From: Aphrocallistes beatrix
Taxonomy: Eukaryota; Porifera; Hexactinellida; Sceptrulophora; Aphrocallistidae
Direction of reading: 5' to 3'
Assembly: GCA_963281255.1 (NCBI GenBank)
Contig: OY725497.1
Location: forward strand, 1,240,001 to 1,304,000
Length of the DNA: 64,000 bases
Shown here piece after piece: positions 46,093 to 56,330 of the stretch. Position 1 is the stretch's first letter, and each line of letters begins with the position of its first letter. Under the pieces are notes generated by a model. That model was given only the letters and a program-made list of their open reading frames with translations. It did no database searches and was not told the DNA's origin. Both the position numbers and the translations under genes were made by a program.

Positions 46093-46630
46093 ATTATATG
46101 GAATGCAGCAGTTATTATAGCCGCTGCATTGAAAACACACAGTGTGATACCTACAAGTGATAACATTCTCATTATCATTTCATTTACAGTCGAAAATAAT
46201 GCGGTCGACAGACTGATGGTTCAGTTCCTTTATCACAGATGTAAAATATGCTTACATACATTTATAATATTGAATATTAACAAAAATCCTTGTCATAGGA
46301 GCTGCACTAATTACTCATCATTGATGATAACGTCATATTTAATCATATTTTAGAGTTTTTCGAGGAGGCACAAGAAAGGAATATTCTGCATTCTGTGAAC
46401 CCCTGTATTTACCTGTTATACAATATTTTAATCCTGTGGGTGGAGAGGGGTCCAACCCTCCCAATCCAGCAGCAGGGAAACATGGGGGATTTTGTTAGTG
46501 ATAACTTATCATATTTACATATATCTATGCTTCATTTCACAATTGACTATCAGTCTGTCGACATACTCTGCTCTAGAACTTAATTTAAAAAATTTCTCTC
46601 TTTAGACTACTTTTTTTATTTTAAGCGAAT

Positions 46631-48151
46631 ATGACATCTCAAAGCTCTCCGAATCCTGGTTCCTTTAAACTGTCAGAGGATATGTTGGCACAGGCTCCGA
46701 ATGCCGTATTCGACTTACTCGAGCAGATCGGGGAAGGAGCCTACGGTTCTGTGCATCGCGCTACCCACAGGGAGACGGGATACATCCTCGCCATCAAACA
46801 GGTCTCTATGGACACGGACCTCCAGGACATTATCAAGGAGATAACCATGATGCAGAACTGTGATTGTCCCCAGGTAGTCAAGTACTACGGCTCCTATTTC
46901 AAGAAGCCAGAGCTCTGGATCATAATGGAGTACTGCGGGGGAGGATCTATTTCTGATGTCATGAGGCTCAGACAGAAACCAATGACAGAATCTCAGATTT
47001 CAACAATTTTTCAACAAACGCTTGCCGGGTTAGAGTACCTCCATCTTTGTCGGAAGATACATCGTGACGTGAAAGCAGGGAATATTTTATTGACAGACAA
47101 AGGGGAGGCGAAACTAGCGGATTTTGGAGTTGCCGGTCAGCTGACTGACACTCTGAATAAGAGGAATACAATGATCGGAACGCCGTTCTGGATGGCGCCA
47201 GAGGTGATTCAAGAGATCGGCTACGACTGCCTTGCTGACATCTGGTCGGTGGGAATCACAGCGATCGAGATGGCGGAAGGGAAGCCTCCTTATGCAGATA
47301 TCCATCCAATGCGAGCGATATTCATGATCCCGGCCAAGCCCGCTCCTCAGCTGAAAGACTCAGAGCGTTGGAGTAAGGAGTTCATTGACTTCGTGGGCAA
47401 ATGCCTCGTGAAGGATACTGACAATAGGGAGACTGCCACTGCCCTTATGAAGCACAAATTCATCTCCACAGCTCAGAAATCTGATACTTTAATCGAGGTT
47501 ATTGTGGATGCCCAAAAGATAAGAGCGAAAAGGCTCGAGTTAGAGGATTCTTATGACGACTTTGAGTCTCTTCCGGGAACTGGTGTAACCCAGAAAACCG
47601 GGAGCACGACCATAACCGATTCCGAACGGAACGATACTTATAATACATTTCCGTCCAACAATACTATGATCTTTCAAGATTCTGGAACGCTTGTAATTAA
47701 CGATGATTCTATGGTAATTAACGATGATTCAATGGTAATTAACGATGATTCAATGGTCATTAATGAGGATTGCGGGACCATGATGATAAATACAGATTCA
47801 TCACCTACAAAGCCATACAGAGCCCCCTTTCTGGATTTGATTGATTCCTCTCCTGGAGAATTACCTAATCTAATGAACTCTAGTCTGTCAACAGTAAAGA
47901 AATCCTCAGTTGCTAACTCTCCTATTCAGATACCTGCCCTGGCGATCAAGTTTCCCCATCTTCCTGTCGGTATGGACATGAAGACCTATTTGAGAGGGCT
48001 TTCTCTAAGGGAATTGCATGAGAAACTCGGTTCTCTTGACGCCCTCATGGATGAGGAACTAGGAACTCTACGAGAGCGCTATCAAATGAAGAAGGCCCCC
48101 ATTATCGCAGCGATAGACTCAAAGAAAAATCCAAGTAATACCTCAACTTGA
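46631..48151 (+). CDS. MST1/2 (Hippo) Ste20-family kinase
   Basis: 506 residues, close to human MST1/2. The kinase domain (28-280) is complete: GEGAYGSV (34-41), Lys56, HRDVKAGN (144-151) and DFG (164-166). The activation loop KRNTMIGTPFWMAPE has Thr180, the equivalent of the MST2 autophosphorylation site. A linker follows, with four copies of a seven-residue unit (VINDDSM). The C-terminal SARAH helix is about 455-500 (LRGLSLRELHEKLGSLDALM). It would phosphorylate LATS kinases with a SAV/MOB partner in the Hippo pathway. The whole gene is one frame, whereas most animal MST genes have many introns. AATAAA lies 35 bases after the stop. Confidence 0.95.
   Translation: MTSQSSPNPGSFKLSEDMLAQAPNAVFDLLEQIGEGAYGSVHRATHRETGYILAIKQVSMDTDLQDIIKEITMMQNCDCPQVVKYYGSYFKKPELWIIMEYCGGGSISDVMRLRQKPMTESQISTIFQQTLAGLEYLHLCRKIHRDVKAGNILLTDKGEAKLADFGVAGQLTDTLNKRNTMIGTPFWMAPEVIQEIGYDCLADIWSVGITAIEMAEGKPPYADIHPMRAIFMIPAKPAPQLKDSERWSKEFIDFVGKCLVKDTDNRETATALMKHKFISTAQKSDTLIEVIVDAQKIRAKRLELEDSYDDFESLPGTGVTQKTGSTTITDSERNDTYNTFPSNNTMIFQDSGTLVINDDSMVINDDSMVINDDSMVINEDCGTMMINTDSSPTKPYRAPFLDLIDSSPGELPNLMNSSLSTVKKSSVANSPIQIPALAIKFPHLPVGMDMKTYLRGLSLRELHEKLGSLDALMDEELGTLRERYQMKKAPIIAAIDSKKNPSNTST
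47693..47776 (+). repeat. 21-base coding tandem repeat in the MST linker
   Basis: Four units of GTAATTAACGATGATTCTAT plus G, the last diverged. The first three are almost identical, implying recent expansion; units stay in frame. Confidence 0.9.
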
Positions 48152-48525
48152 CTCATTGTATTTGACTTTGGAGAATTTATCAAGGAATAAAATTAAGCTG
48201 TATCATTTATTTATTTGTATGGCTCTCTCTCTCTCTCTGAAACAGCAGTGTTTTGCTTGATGTTTGTCATGTAAACTAAATATGATTGAATTTTATAGAC
48301 ACTACATACCCTAATATGAATCTAACAGAATTTTATCAAAGTTTTGCGATTCCTGTAATGTAGAATAAATGAGCGCGATCCTATATCTACATATTGTAAA
48401 CAAGAATAAATAAATAGCCATATAATTACGAAAATACGATATTCGGAATCTATACACTTAAACCCCTATGTCAACCGTTGAAAGCTAGTCTCTAGTCTAC
48501 TTGTATTTTTGAAATTTGTTTACTA

Positions 48526-49245
48526 TATACACTACCCGGACAAAAGTATTCGACCAACACGAAAATCTCCATACAAATAGTAATAAAGTGAATCTATTAA
48601 AAAAAGGAATTGTGCTCAAACTGTAAGAAATATTCTATTTTTCATTTCAAATTCGTAAACTACACATCCGAATTACTCATTTTTGAAACTTTCAACATAA
48701 ATACTTATTCTCATTTAGAAAATTATCAATCTGTGCCACTTTGTCTTTAATCGCCATCATATATACAGTACCAGGACAAATTTATTCGACCATCACGAAA
48801 ATTTCTATACAAATAGTACTAAAATCGGACTATTCATAGAGGAATATATATTCAAACTGTAAGAAATACTCGATTTTTTATTTCAAATTCGTAAACTACG
48901 CATCCGAATTACTCAGAATTGAGAGACTCAACTCAATTACTAACCCCAAAGTTTACAAATATCTACCTTTTTGATACCTGATGTACTTGTCTCTAGTCAC
49001 GGCCATTATATATCATGGCTATTAGTGACACAAAGTGTCACAGGTTGATAATTTACCAACAAGTATTTGTGTTTTTTTAGTTTCAAAAATAAGTAATTCG
49101 GATGTGTAGTTTACGAATTTAAAATAAAAAATAGAACATTCCTTACAGTTTGAGTACATATTCCTTTATGAATAGATCCACTTTAATACTATTTGAATGG
49201 TGGTTTTCGAGGTGGTCGAATACTTTTGTCGGGTATTGTATGATG
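48526..49245. mobile_element. cluster of Tc1-type MITE ends
   Basis: Three copies: about 48530-48720 (+), 48771-48930 (+) and 49075-49245 (-), each with GGACAAAAGTATTCGACC (or close variants), then CATACAAATAGTA. No coding capacity. Confidence 0.8.
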
Positions 49246-49263
49246 ACCATGACTAGGGACAAG

Positions 49264-49440
49264 TAGGGTTGAATCTAGCCACCCCCTGAAAATATTTTAG
49301 ACCTCCTTTACTCCCCTCTGAGGCTCGGAAGTATATCCAGTCCTGCAGTAGCCATCCCATTAATGGGGGCTAGCACCCCCCTGGAAATGTTATATACCTT
49401 TTTAGCCCCTCTCTGACATCCAGGGCTGGATCCAACCCTG
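49264..49440. mobile_element. hAT-type MITE, 177 bp
   Basis: Inverted ends TAGGGTTGAATCTAGCC and, opposite, CAGGGTTGGATCCAGCC. Perfect 8-bp duplication GGGACAAG (49256-49263, 49441-49448). It lies just beyond a Tc1-type MITE end. Confidence 0.85.
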
Positions 49441-50084
49441 GGGACAAGTAGCATCAGGTATCAAATGTAGATATTTTAAAACTTGGAAGTTAGTAATTGT
49501 GTTGAGGCTCTCAATTATGAGTAATTAGAATGTGTAGAATACGAATTTGAAATTAAAAAGGGGAGTACATCTTAAAGCTTAATTAATTAACATATGTATA
49601 TAAATTATTGCTTTGAAGTATTAGTAGCAACGACAGTTTTTTGTGGTGTCGTACAAATTTCTATCCTGAGAGTGAAGCCATCTATATTGTATAGAAAAGG
49701 TGTGACAAATTATTTTCCATCTTTTTAGAGGTGCGAAAATTTCTCCATTAAGATATGTCCGTAGATACCATACCCATCAAAAATTGACTAATATGGTTTT
49801 AGTTGATAAGGCCCTTCCCTGAATTGGTGACGCAATGTACGAATATTTTGCGTCACTAATCCAAATTCAGTAGTATACTTTCATAGAACTGAAGTGACAT
49901 ATGACAAGAAATTACCATTAGCTGATCAAAAGGGCAATGCCTAAAATCCGGAATGAACCTTCCCGGTATTTATTATTTATCTTGACCAGACCTTTCAGAG
50001 TTAAATATCACAAGGTAAAATATCACAACCACAATTATATAAAGTAAAATACTACATTTTTGAAGGTCAAAATGTAAAGATGTC

Positions 50085-50445
50085 GAGAACAGATCTATTT
50101 CTAATTAATGCTCTTTAAATTCCACGAACCTCTCTTTGGATTGAGCCAGCAGTTGTCTGAGTTGTTCTGTAAAGTTTGAAGAATTCCCGTTCGAGAGCTG
50201 TTGAACCTATAACATAAGCTTGTTTTGGAATGCCTTAATGTCCACGGCCTTGCAGTGCGGATTTAGAATGTTCAAATGGCTTGCGACTAAGATAGCAAAA
50301 TCGCGTAACCAGTCTGGCGAAACTGACGATGGTTAAGAGAGCGTATCCTGATGAAGTTGATTCCTGAGCTCTTCTTTAATCCTTTTGACAAGAATAGAAG
50401 TAAGTACGCCAACCTGGGTGCTGCTGGGGCCCATCAGTACTGATA
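50085..50445 (-). pseudogene. hAT transposase fragment (GTF2IRD2/ZBED5-like)
   Basis: Reads DWLRDFAILVASHLNILN, KAVDIKAFQNKLML, then a TAG in frame, then VQQLSNGNSSNFTEQLRQLL. This matches the FL.DI..HLN.LN...AF..KL segment common to hAT transposases of the Charlie8/GTF2IRD2/ZBED5 type. Stops and missing flanks show it is dead. Confidence 0.5.
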
Positions 50446-50637
50446 GTGATACCATACATTGGAAGTACGACAATTCGTAACAGACAAATCGAAACAACGA
50501 CAAATTCGTAAGATAACTAGTAACATACTTGTAAATTTCTATAAGCCTTTCAGTTCAAAAATGAAAATTTACATTGTTTACTTTTATGTAAACAGTGCAT
50601 AAGTCCAAACATTTTGCCAGTAATCATATAAATAGTA

Positions 50638-50817
50638 CAGTCGAAACCGTTTTTTTCTTACTATTTCTTTACAGGTTCAAACAGTAAGAAAAAACCGATG
50701 GAAATTAATATAGATTTGGAATTTTTTACATAATTAAGATTCTGAAATAGTAAGAAAACCCTTATAAGTAAGGATAAACCGGAGTGAGAAAAACCCGGTT
50801 TCTACTGTATTTCTCAT
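50638..50817. mobile_element. pogo-type MITE, second subfamily
   Basis: CAGTCGAAACCGTTTTTTTC at the left and AACCCGGTTTCTACTG at the right, with TA flanks. It contains TTACTATTTCTTTACAG motifs. The end design is that of the CAGTCGACTCC family. Confidence 0.75.
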
Positions 50818-51192
50818 GTCACAGCCATTTAATAAGACTTCACTCATAACATTGGTCAACTAAATTTCTGTTGGTGCCTATAGGGTGATTGTTTCAAACA
50901 ACTGTTGTGATTGATATTTACTCATAGTTGATTTCACATCATTAAATTGAAGTGGTACAAATGGAAATGTACCTACCTTTTACTAAATATCAATGGTAAT
51001 ATATTGTGATCAATTGACCCATGTTTCTATATTAGTGTTTAGAGCTATGTAATATATATAATATTGGTTTCCCAAGATATTATTCAATTTTTATTGCCGT
51101 TAAATATATAAGCTCATTATAATCTTAGAAATAATAACTTAACAATCAATAAATACACTTGAATTGAATAGAATGTGGGGAATTATCTCCTG

Positions 51193-51510
51193 TTACTTGT
51201 GTGTGTTTAGAATTTGACCATGCCTTTCATCACAAACTGTTGATGAAACCTGCGAAACTAATGAACAATCCTTTCCACTGGCTGTGTAAATATTATTGAG
51301 AGAAAGTTCAATAGCATTTAGGGTATCCTGCTCACTCAAATTTTGTAATAAAGGAGGTGATGTTAGATCAACTGAATTCCAATCAACCTTAAAGATTCTG
51401 AGGGAAATATTTTCCTTTGATAGCTTCATTGCATCTAAAATCTTCTTTACGGCAATTCTTCTGTTTATTTTATCTTTATCAAATAAAGCCGCTAACAATA
51501 TGTTTTCCAC
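51193..51510 (-). CDS. unknown protein fragment inside the long inverted repeat
   Basis: 105 codons: NRRIAVKKILDAMKLSKENI then LRIFKVDWNSVDLTSPPLLQ, and a Ser-rich end. The pattern of a short helical repeat followed by W..V.LT.PPLL.NLS resembles C-terminal parts of transposon-borne proteins I have seen in invertebrates, but I cannot name the family. It lies inside the inverted ends at 50890-54090, which supports a transposon origin. Confidence 0.3.
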   Translation of the reverse strand: MENILLAALFDKDKINRRIAVKKILDAMKLSKENISLRIFKVDWNSVDLTSPPLLQNLSEQDTLNAIELSLNNIYTASGKDCSLVSQVSSTVCDERHGQILNTHK

Positions 51511-51717
51511 ATGTGCCCAAAAACCGTTATTCTGGAGAACAGAATATACTTAAGTACAATGTTTCTGCATTCAGGAGAGAGATTACGGGCGAGAGATATT
51601 CATTTGAAAAAGTTTTTCGCATCTTGAGTGCATATCGAATGCTGTTTTATATATAACCAACCTGGAATATAAAATGCAATAATACAATAAACCAAAGCTG
51701 CTGCAAGTTTGATAGGT

Positions 51718-52241
51718 ACAAGCGCGCTTCGCTTGCTTGCGCTGCGCGGCTGGCGGACACTTAGTGTCCCCCGGAGGCGCCCTTTAGATGCCTAGGCTTA
51801 CATTGATTAATTATAAGGTAGATAACATCTCTAAATACGTCTGTCTTACTGTTATAATTGATATCGCTCGAAAAATCACTAAATTTGTCTTTAGCGTAAT
51901 GATGACGTCATAACACAGTGATGAGTAATCATTTTGAGGGTATGGTGGAAATAGTTTGCACAAAAACCGGAAATAGTTCGACTTTCCAAAAAAGGAAATA
52001 GTTCACATGAAAACACACATTCTATTAAAATTTCAGCCTTGAGTTATAGTCGAAAAACTGAAATTTCTAATAATAAAAAAGGGTGACAATGACATCATAA
52101 TTCCATGATGAGTCGAGATTTTCGTCTGAACTTAGTGGAGCTATAGCCAAAAGACTGCCACATGCCAAAAATCAGCTTTCTGTGCCCGGCAGTTTCTTCA
52201 ATCAATTCGTTATATACATTAATCGAGTTTTAATAGTAAGG
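51718..52241 (+). mobile_element. 550-bp family copy
   Basis: Complete head (ACAAGCGCGCTTCGCTTGC) and tail (AATCGAGTTTTAATAGTAAG). The middle carries a short foreign stretch (GAAATAGTTCGACTTTCC). Confidence 0.85.
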
Positions 52242-52254
52242 GTAACGATTTTGA

Positions 52255-52722
52255 TTAGACTGAATAGTAAGATGGCGGGAGGTTCAAAAGGTGGATCGGA
52301 GAAATTTATTGTTTCTTCACTGTCAATTGGATCAATAACATCCCTAATTTCAAAATCTACTCTCATTTTCAGGATGAGCTCTACACTGTTGCGCTAAGAT
52401 TCTATTTTTACGATCTTGTAACTGTGCAGTGACTTCCATATCCACTCCTGCAATCTTTCCGTTTTTTGGTCTGCATAGAATGGATACTCACAGAGGAGTA
52501 TTTTAACATGACATTTGCATAGCTTTCTATCAATTGAACTATCAAAGCATTTACAGGTTGAGATATCAAACAATTCGTCAAAATGTTAACGTATCCCGGT
52601 AAAATTCTTCTGTAAAACTGATAGGAATTAAAAACATTTCTGAGGGTTGGAAGTTGTCTTAGTGCTAGTGGAGACGGAAAACAAAATAATTTTTCAGTCT
52701 TACTACGCATAATTAGAGCCAT
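52255..52722 (-). CDS. unrecognised, probably decayed open frames
   Basis: Begins MALIMRSKTEKLFCFPSPLA and continues for 104 codons. Coding-like sequence goes on in other frames (VDMEVTAQLQDRKNRIL, then DVIDPIDSEETINFSDPPFE), implying frame changes or a short intron near 52410. No domain recognised. The Asp/Ser-rich end weakly resembles the duplicated block at 2780-3190. It may belong with the fragment at 51193-51510 as parts of one transposon protein. Confidence 0.3.
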
Positions 52723-52799
52723 CTTTGAAGAAAACTATATTGTATAATGTATATTAAAATTTATGTGCAAGTTAATTTATAGAAAGCATAAACGGGAAA

Positions 52800-53446
52800 G
52801 CTGAATAAGGCCGAATTGCAAAAATTGGAATAAGGCCGAATGATTTTCAAAACTGGAATAAGGCCGAACTGCAAAATTGGAATAAGGCCGAATAATTTTC
52901 AAAACTGGAATAAGGCCGAATTGTCAATCCGGAATAAGGCCGAATTAAATTCGTGACTGGAATAAGGCCGAATATTCAACACTGGAATAAGGCCGAATTT
53001 TCAAAACTGGAATAAGGTCGAATTTTCATTTTGGATCTAGAGGAAGAATGGTTTTTAATTTGTGAAGAACTAAAGAATGGAGGGTCGATTGGGAGCATCA
53101 CTTGGTTTGTAGGGGAAAAAGGGAGATTTTAAGGGGTTTTGGCATGGAATATTTAGAAAATTCGCCTGGTGAGGTGTTTTTAAGCAAAATGTATACACAA
53201 CTTGTTTGTTACTTATTTATTTCAGTATTACGCATATATCACTCGACTCAAACAGTTGTGAAAATGCGGCCTTATTCCAGTCTTGATTATAATTCGGCCT
53301 TATTCCGGATTGACAATTCGGCCTTATTCCAGTCGTGAATATCATTCGCCCTTATTCCCGGATTGACAATTCGGCCTTATTCCAGTCTTTAATATCATTC
53401 GGCCTTATTCCGGATTGACAATTCGGCCTTATTCATATAATATTGT
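52800..53446. mobile_element. foldback element with GGAATAAGGCCGAAT arrays
   Basis: The left arm has about nine units of GGAATAAGGCCGAATT with variable spacers. The right arm (53268-53440) has six to seven inverted units (AATTCGGCCTTATTCC). A non-repetitive centre lies between. A decayed half copy is at 35180-35265. Confidence 0.85.
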
Positions 53447-54549
53447 ATTGTAAAAATTACATAGCTCTATGCGCAAAAACACTAATATAGAAACATGGTC
53501 AATTGATCACAATATATTACCATTAATATTTAGTAAAAGGTAAATTTCCATTTGTACCTCAATTTAATGATGTGAAGTCAACTATGAGTAATTAACATAC
53601 TTACCAACCCTCCAGGGATCCCTGGATTATCCAGGGAAATGACTCATGATCCAGGGATCCAGGGATTTTGGACTTTTAGCTAGCCTTTACACAATTTATT
53701 GAGTAATTTTATGTTCTCATTATTTAGCAAGTCTTCAGGGATCCTGGAAAATTTCCTGGACTCACGAATTTCGAACGCGTAAGATAACATTATATACCAT
53801 GTACCTTAATTAAATAGTTTACTTGTCCATTTCGAAATCTTTAATTACATATATTCGGCCATTATTTAAAATCCAGGAAATTCCCCAGATATCCTGGGAT
53901 TTCCCTGGATCGCGAAATTCGAAATTTAATCTGTCTATTGATTCATGCTAATTTAGTCATTAAAATTTAATATAATAACATCCAGGGATTTACCATTGAC
54001 AGGGATTTCACTCCTAAAATCCAGGGAAATTTTCAGAGGGGTTGCTAAGTATGAGTAAATATCAATCACAACAGTTGTTTGAAACAATTTTGGAAAAGGG
54101 ACTTTTCGTCCGAATTTTGGTATTTCTATCAAAACTTTAAGAAAAACTCGCGACCTGTAGTTGGATAGTAATCAGGTTTTATTTTATACTAGCGTTGTTT
54201 ATAGACATAGTGGCAACTTCGGCTATGTTCACTGAGTCCGAATTTGCTAATATAAACACTAACTATTAATTTGGGAAAATAACGATATGTGCCAATAAAT
54301 ACGCATATATTATCACGAAAATGGCCTGAATCAATATAGTAGTATAATTGGTATTTCAAGTAACTGTGGCCAATATTTCAGTTCTTCGACATGGGCGATA
54401 ACATACATGCAGTCATTAAAAATATCACTCCTAATTTTTTCTTCGGTCTTAATACTGAAATTTGTTTAGAAACGTTTACTTTTCGTGCCGAGTTTTTACT
54501 TGTCGTACAAACGAGAAATAATCTAAAATATTATTGAAATATACAACAA

Positions 54550-54680
54550 AGGCCTCTCAACCTGTAATCCTACCAAATCGTGTGATGGCATGTAGCAAAT
54601 CGTGAGATAAAGTGAGTAATGGTCTCATAACAAAGAAAATCATGCGACACACGATGAGATCGTGAGAGTTGAGAGGCCTG
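54550..54680. mobile_element. MITE with AGGCCTCTCAACC ends
   Basis: AGGCCTCTCAACCTGTAAT at the left and GTTGAGAGGCCTG at the right, with AATCGTGAGA motifs inside. It pairs with 54877-55051. Confidence 0.75.
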
Positions 54681-54876
54681 GCTAACCACCATACTACAAC
54701 TATATCATTATTTGAAATAAAAAAACATATACGTATTTCATGTATTATATTTAAAGATAATACATTTCTTATTCTATAGCATACATTTATGGAGATATTC
54801 TATGTTCTGATTCTCAATGGATATGGATCATGTTGGCCCTCTATGCCATGATATTTTTTTCCATTATCAACCTACA

Positions 54877-55051
54877 CAGGTCTCTCAACCTGTAATCTAA
54901 CTAAATCGTGTGATGGCATTTAGCAAATCGTGAGGTATGGTAAAATAGTATTACTAACAGTGATTTTAAATCGAGATAATAGTGAATAATGGTCTCGTAT
55001 AACAGCGAAATCGTGAGACACACAACGAGATAGTGAGAGTTGAGAGGCCTG
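54877..55051. mobile_element. MITE with CAGGTCTCTCAACC ends
   Basis: Second copy of the same family, flanked by CCTACA on both sides. Between 53446 and 55390 no gene is seen apart from these elements. Confidence 0.75.
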
Positions 55052-55391
55052 CCTACAGCTATTTTTGTCACCAATGCTGCTTTAAAAAACGTTAAAATGC
55101 TGCTTCAATCTTTAATATTTTGTGATGGTCACTATTTCCATACTTTAATACGTTTTTAAATCCTTAAGTAGTTTTCACAAGAGACGATCAATAATTTAGA
55201 GCAGCATCAATATGAGCAATTCTACGATTAATTCAACCTGCTTGACAGCTTTCGGCGGATAGTATGCCGTATCAGTGAGATGCTCATACAGGCTAGTATT
55301 TCGTATACATTTCTCAATTTGTAAAATTTCTAATAAATATCCGAGACAAATTTATGAGTTGTGATACACTCATTTATTTAGCTATCTAGCA

Positions 55392-56330
55392 ATGCAAGGA
55401 AAAAATAAAACTAGAAAAACTAGATGTATAGCAGAGAATTTACAAATAGAACGTGCTCTATCTTTACCTTCAACTTCACCCAAAGATTTTGGAAATTGTC
55501 ATAAGAAAAACATTTCTCTCGCAAAACAGAATAGTGAATTAAAACTGAAGGCTGGACAATTGGAAGAAAAGCTGTATAAAGTTACTGCAGAATTATTCGA
55601 AATGAAATTTGAATGTAATTCACTTATTGAATGCAATAAGAAGCTAGAGCTACAAAAGCAGCATCTCCAGGCTATCGGTCGTTATGGAACAAGGTACTTT
55701 GAAAAGCTTGGCCGCAGCACTGAGATAATGGTCGAGAAGTTCAAAAGATCATTAGACCTAGAGCGTGAGTTGAGCACTTCTAAACTTGAAGGAATGCTAA
55801 CTCCTTCAAGCATTTCAGATTATTGCCTCGAAAGTGAAAGGAGAAAACTAACTGCGATTAAAGAAGAGGCGTATTCTATAGACTTAACAACGAAATGCCA
55901 CGATGAAACCAATACCCCCAAGTTAATAATGAAACGCTCTCGCTCTCGCCAATTGTTCACAGATAAAGATATTTTGGAGGAGAGAGATGTCTTGAGAAAT
56001 ATCAACCCTAAGAGCAACTCAGTAGGAAAGAGGAGAGACAAAAATGGAATCCAAGTCACGCCAAAGAATCTACAAAACGTTCCAGTTACGATTAATTCTA
56101 GTCATTCAGCGCCTCTTTTGAAGCAGAATTGGGCAGACAAGGAGAATGAAGTTAATTGTGCAGCTGTATCGAATAAAATGAATCTCAGAAGCGGGATTAG
56201 GAAGAGCTACATCACTATACCCCAGAATAGGAAGCTCCGACAAGGAGATAACCAATTTATCTCTATCCAAGATGATACAGTTGATGCAAAGTTTGGCTCA
56301 GAGATTCAAATTTATGATTTAAATGAATAA
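55392..56330 (+). CDS. shugoshin-like centromere protein
   Basis: 312 residues. An N-terminal coiled coil (about 38-100: NISLAKQNSELKLKAGQLEE) is followed by a long, polar, Ser/Lys-rich region. A basic C-terminal motif RKSYITIPQNRKLRQGD (about 270-285) resembles the shugoshin C-terminal motif (Y..P.L..KLRRGD), which binds phosphorylated H2A. The layout of short coiled coil, disorder and a basic motif near the end is the shugoshin layout. Shugoshin protects centromeric cohesin by recruiting PP2A through the coiled coil. Sequence divergence makes orthology tentative. A generic coiled-coil protein is the alternative. Single uninterrupted frame. Confidence 0.55.
   Translation: MQGKNKTRKTRCIAENLQIERALSLPSTSPKDFGNCHKKNISLAKQNSELKLKAGQLEEKLYKVTAELFEMKFECNSLIECNKKLELQKQHLQAIGRYGTRYFEKLGRSTEIMVEKFKRSLDLERELSTSKLEGMLTPSSISDYCLESERRKLTAIKEEAYSIDLTTKCHDETNTPKLIMKRSRSRQLFTDKDILEERDVLRNINPKSNSVGKRRDKNGIQVTPKNLQNVPVTINSSHSAPLLKQNWADKENEVNCAAVSNKMNLRSGIRKSYITIPQNRKLRQGDNQFISIQDDTVDAKFGSEIQIYDLNE

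Larger units (their letters stand above)
50890..54090. mobile_element. candidate 3.2-kb transposon with about 190-bp inverted ends
   Basis: 50890-51067 reappears inverted at 53440-54090 (ATTGTTTCAAACAACTGTTG outermost in both). The right arm is interrupted at 53604-54053 by a smaller element with ends CATACTTACCAACCCTC. The interior holds two unrecognised minus-strand frames plus a foldback element and a 550-bp copy that would have inserted later. I do not recognise the superfamily. Confidence 0.5.

Noticed and set aside
45576-46353. Small plus-strand frames around 46081-46353
   Set aside because: They overlap the hAT MITE end and AT-rich repeats; no similarity seen.
52800-53446. CRISPR-like array (regular GGAATAAGGCCGAAT units)
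   Set aside because: Animal nuclear DNA, spacers are short and similar, and the array is inverted at the other end; it is a foldback transposon.
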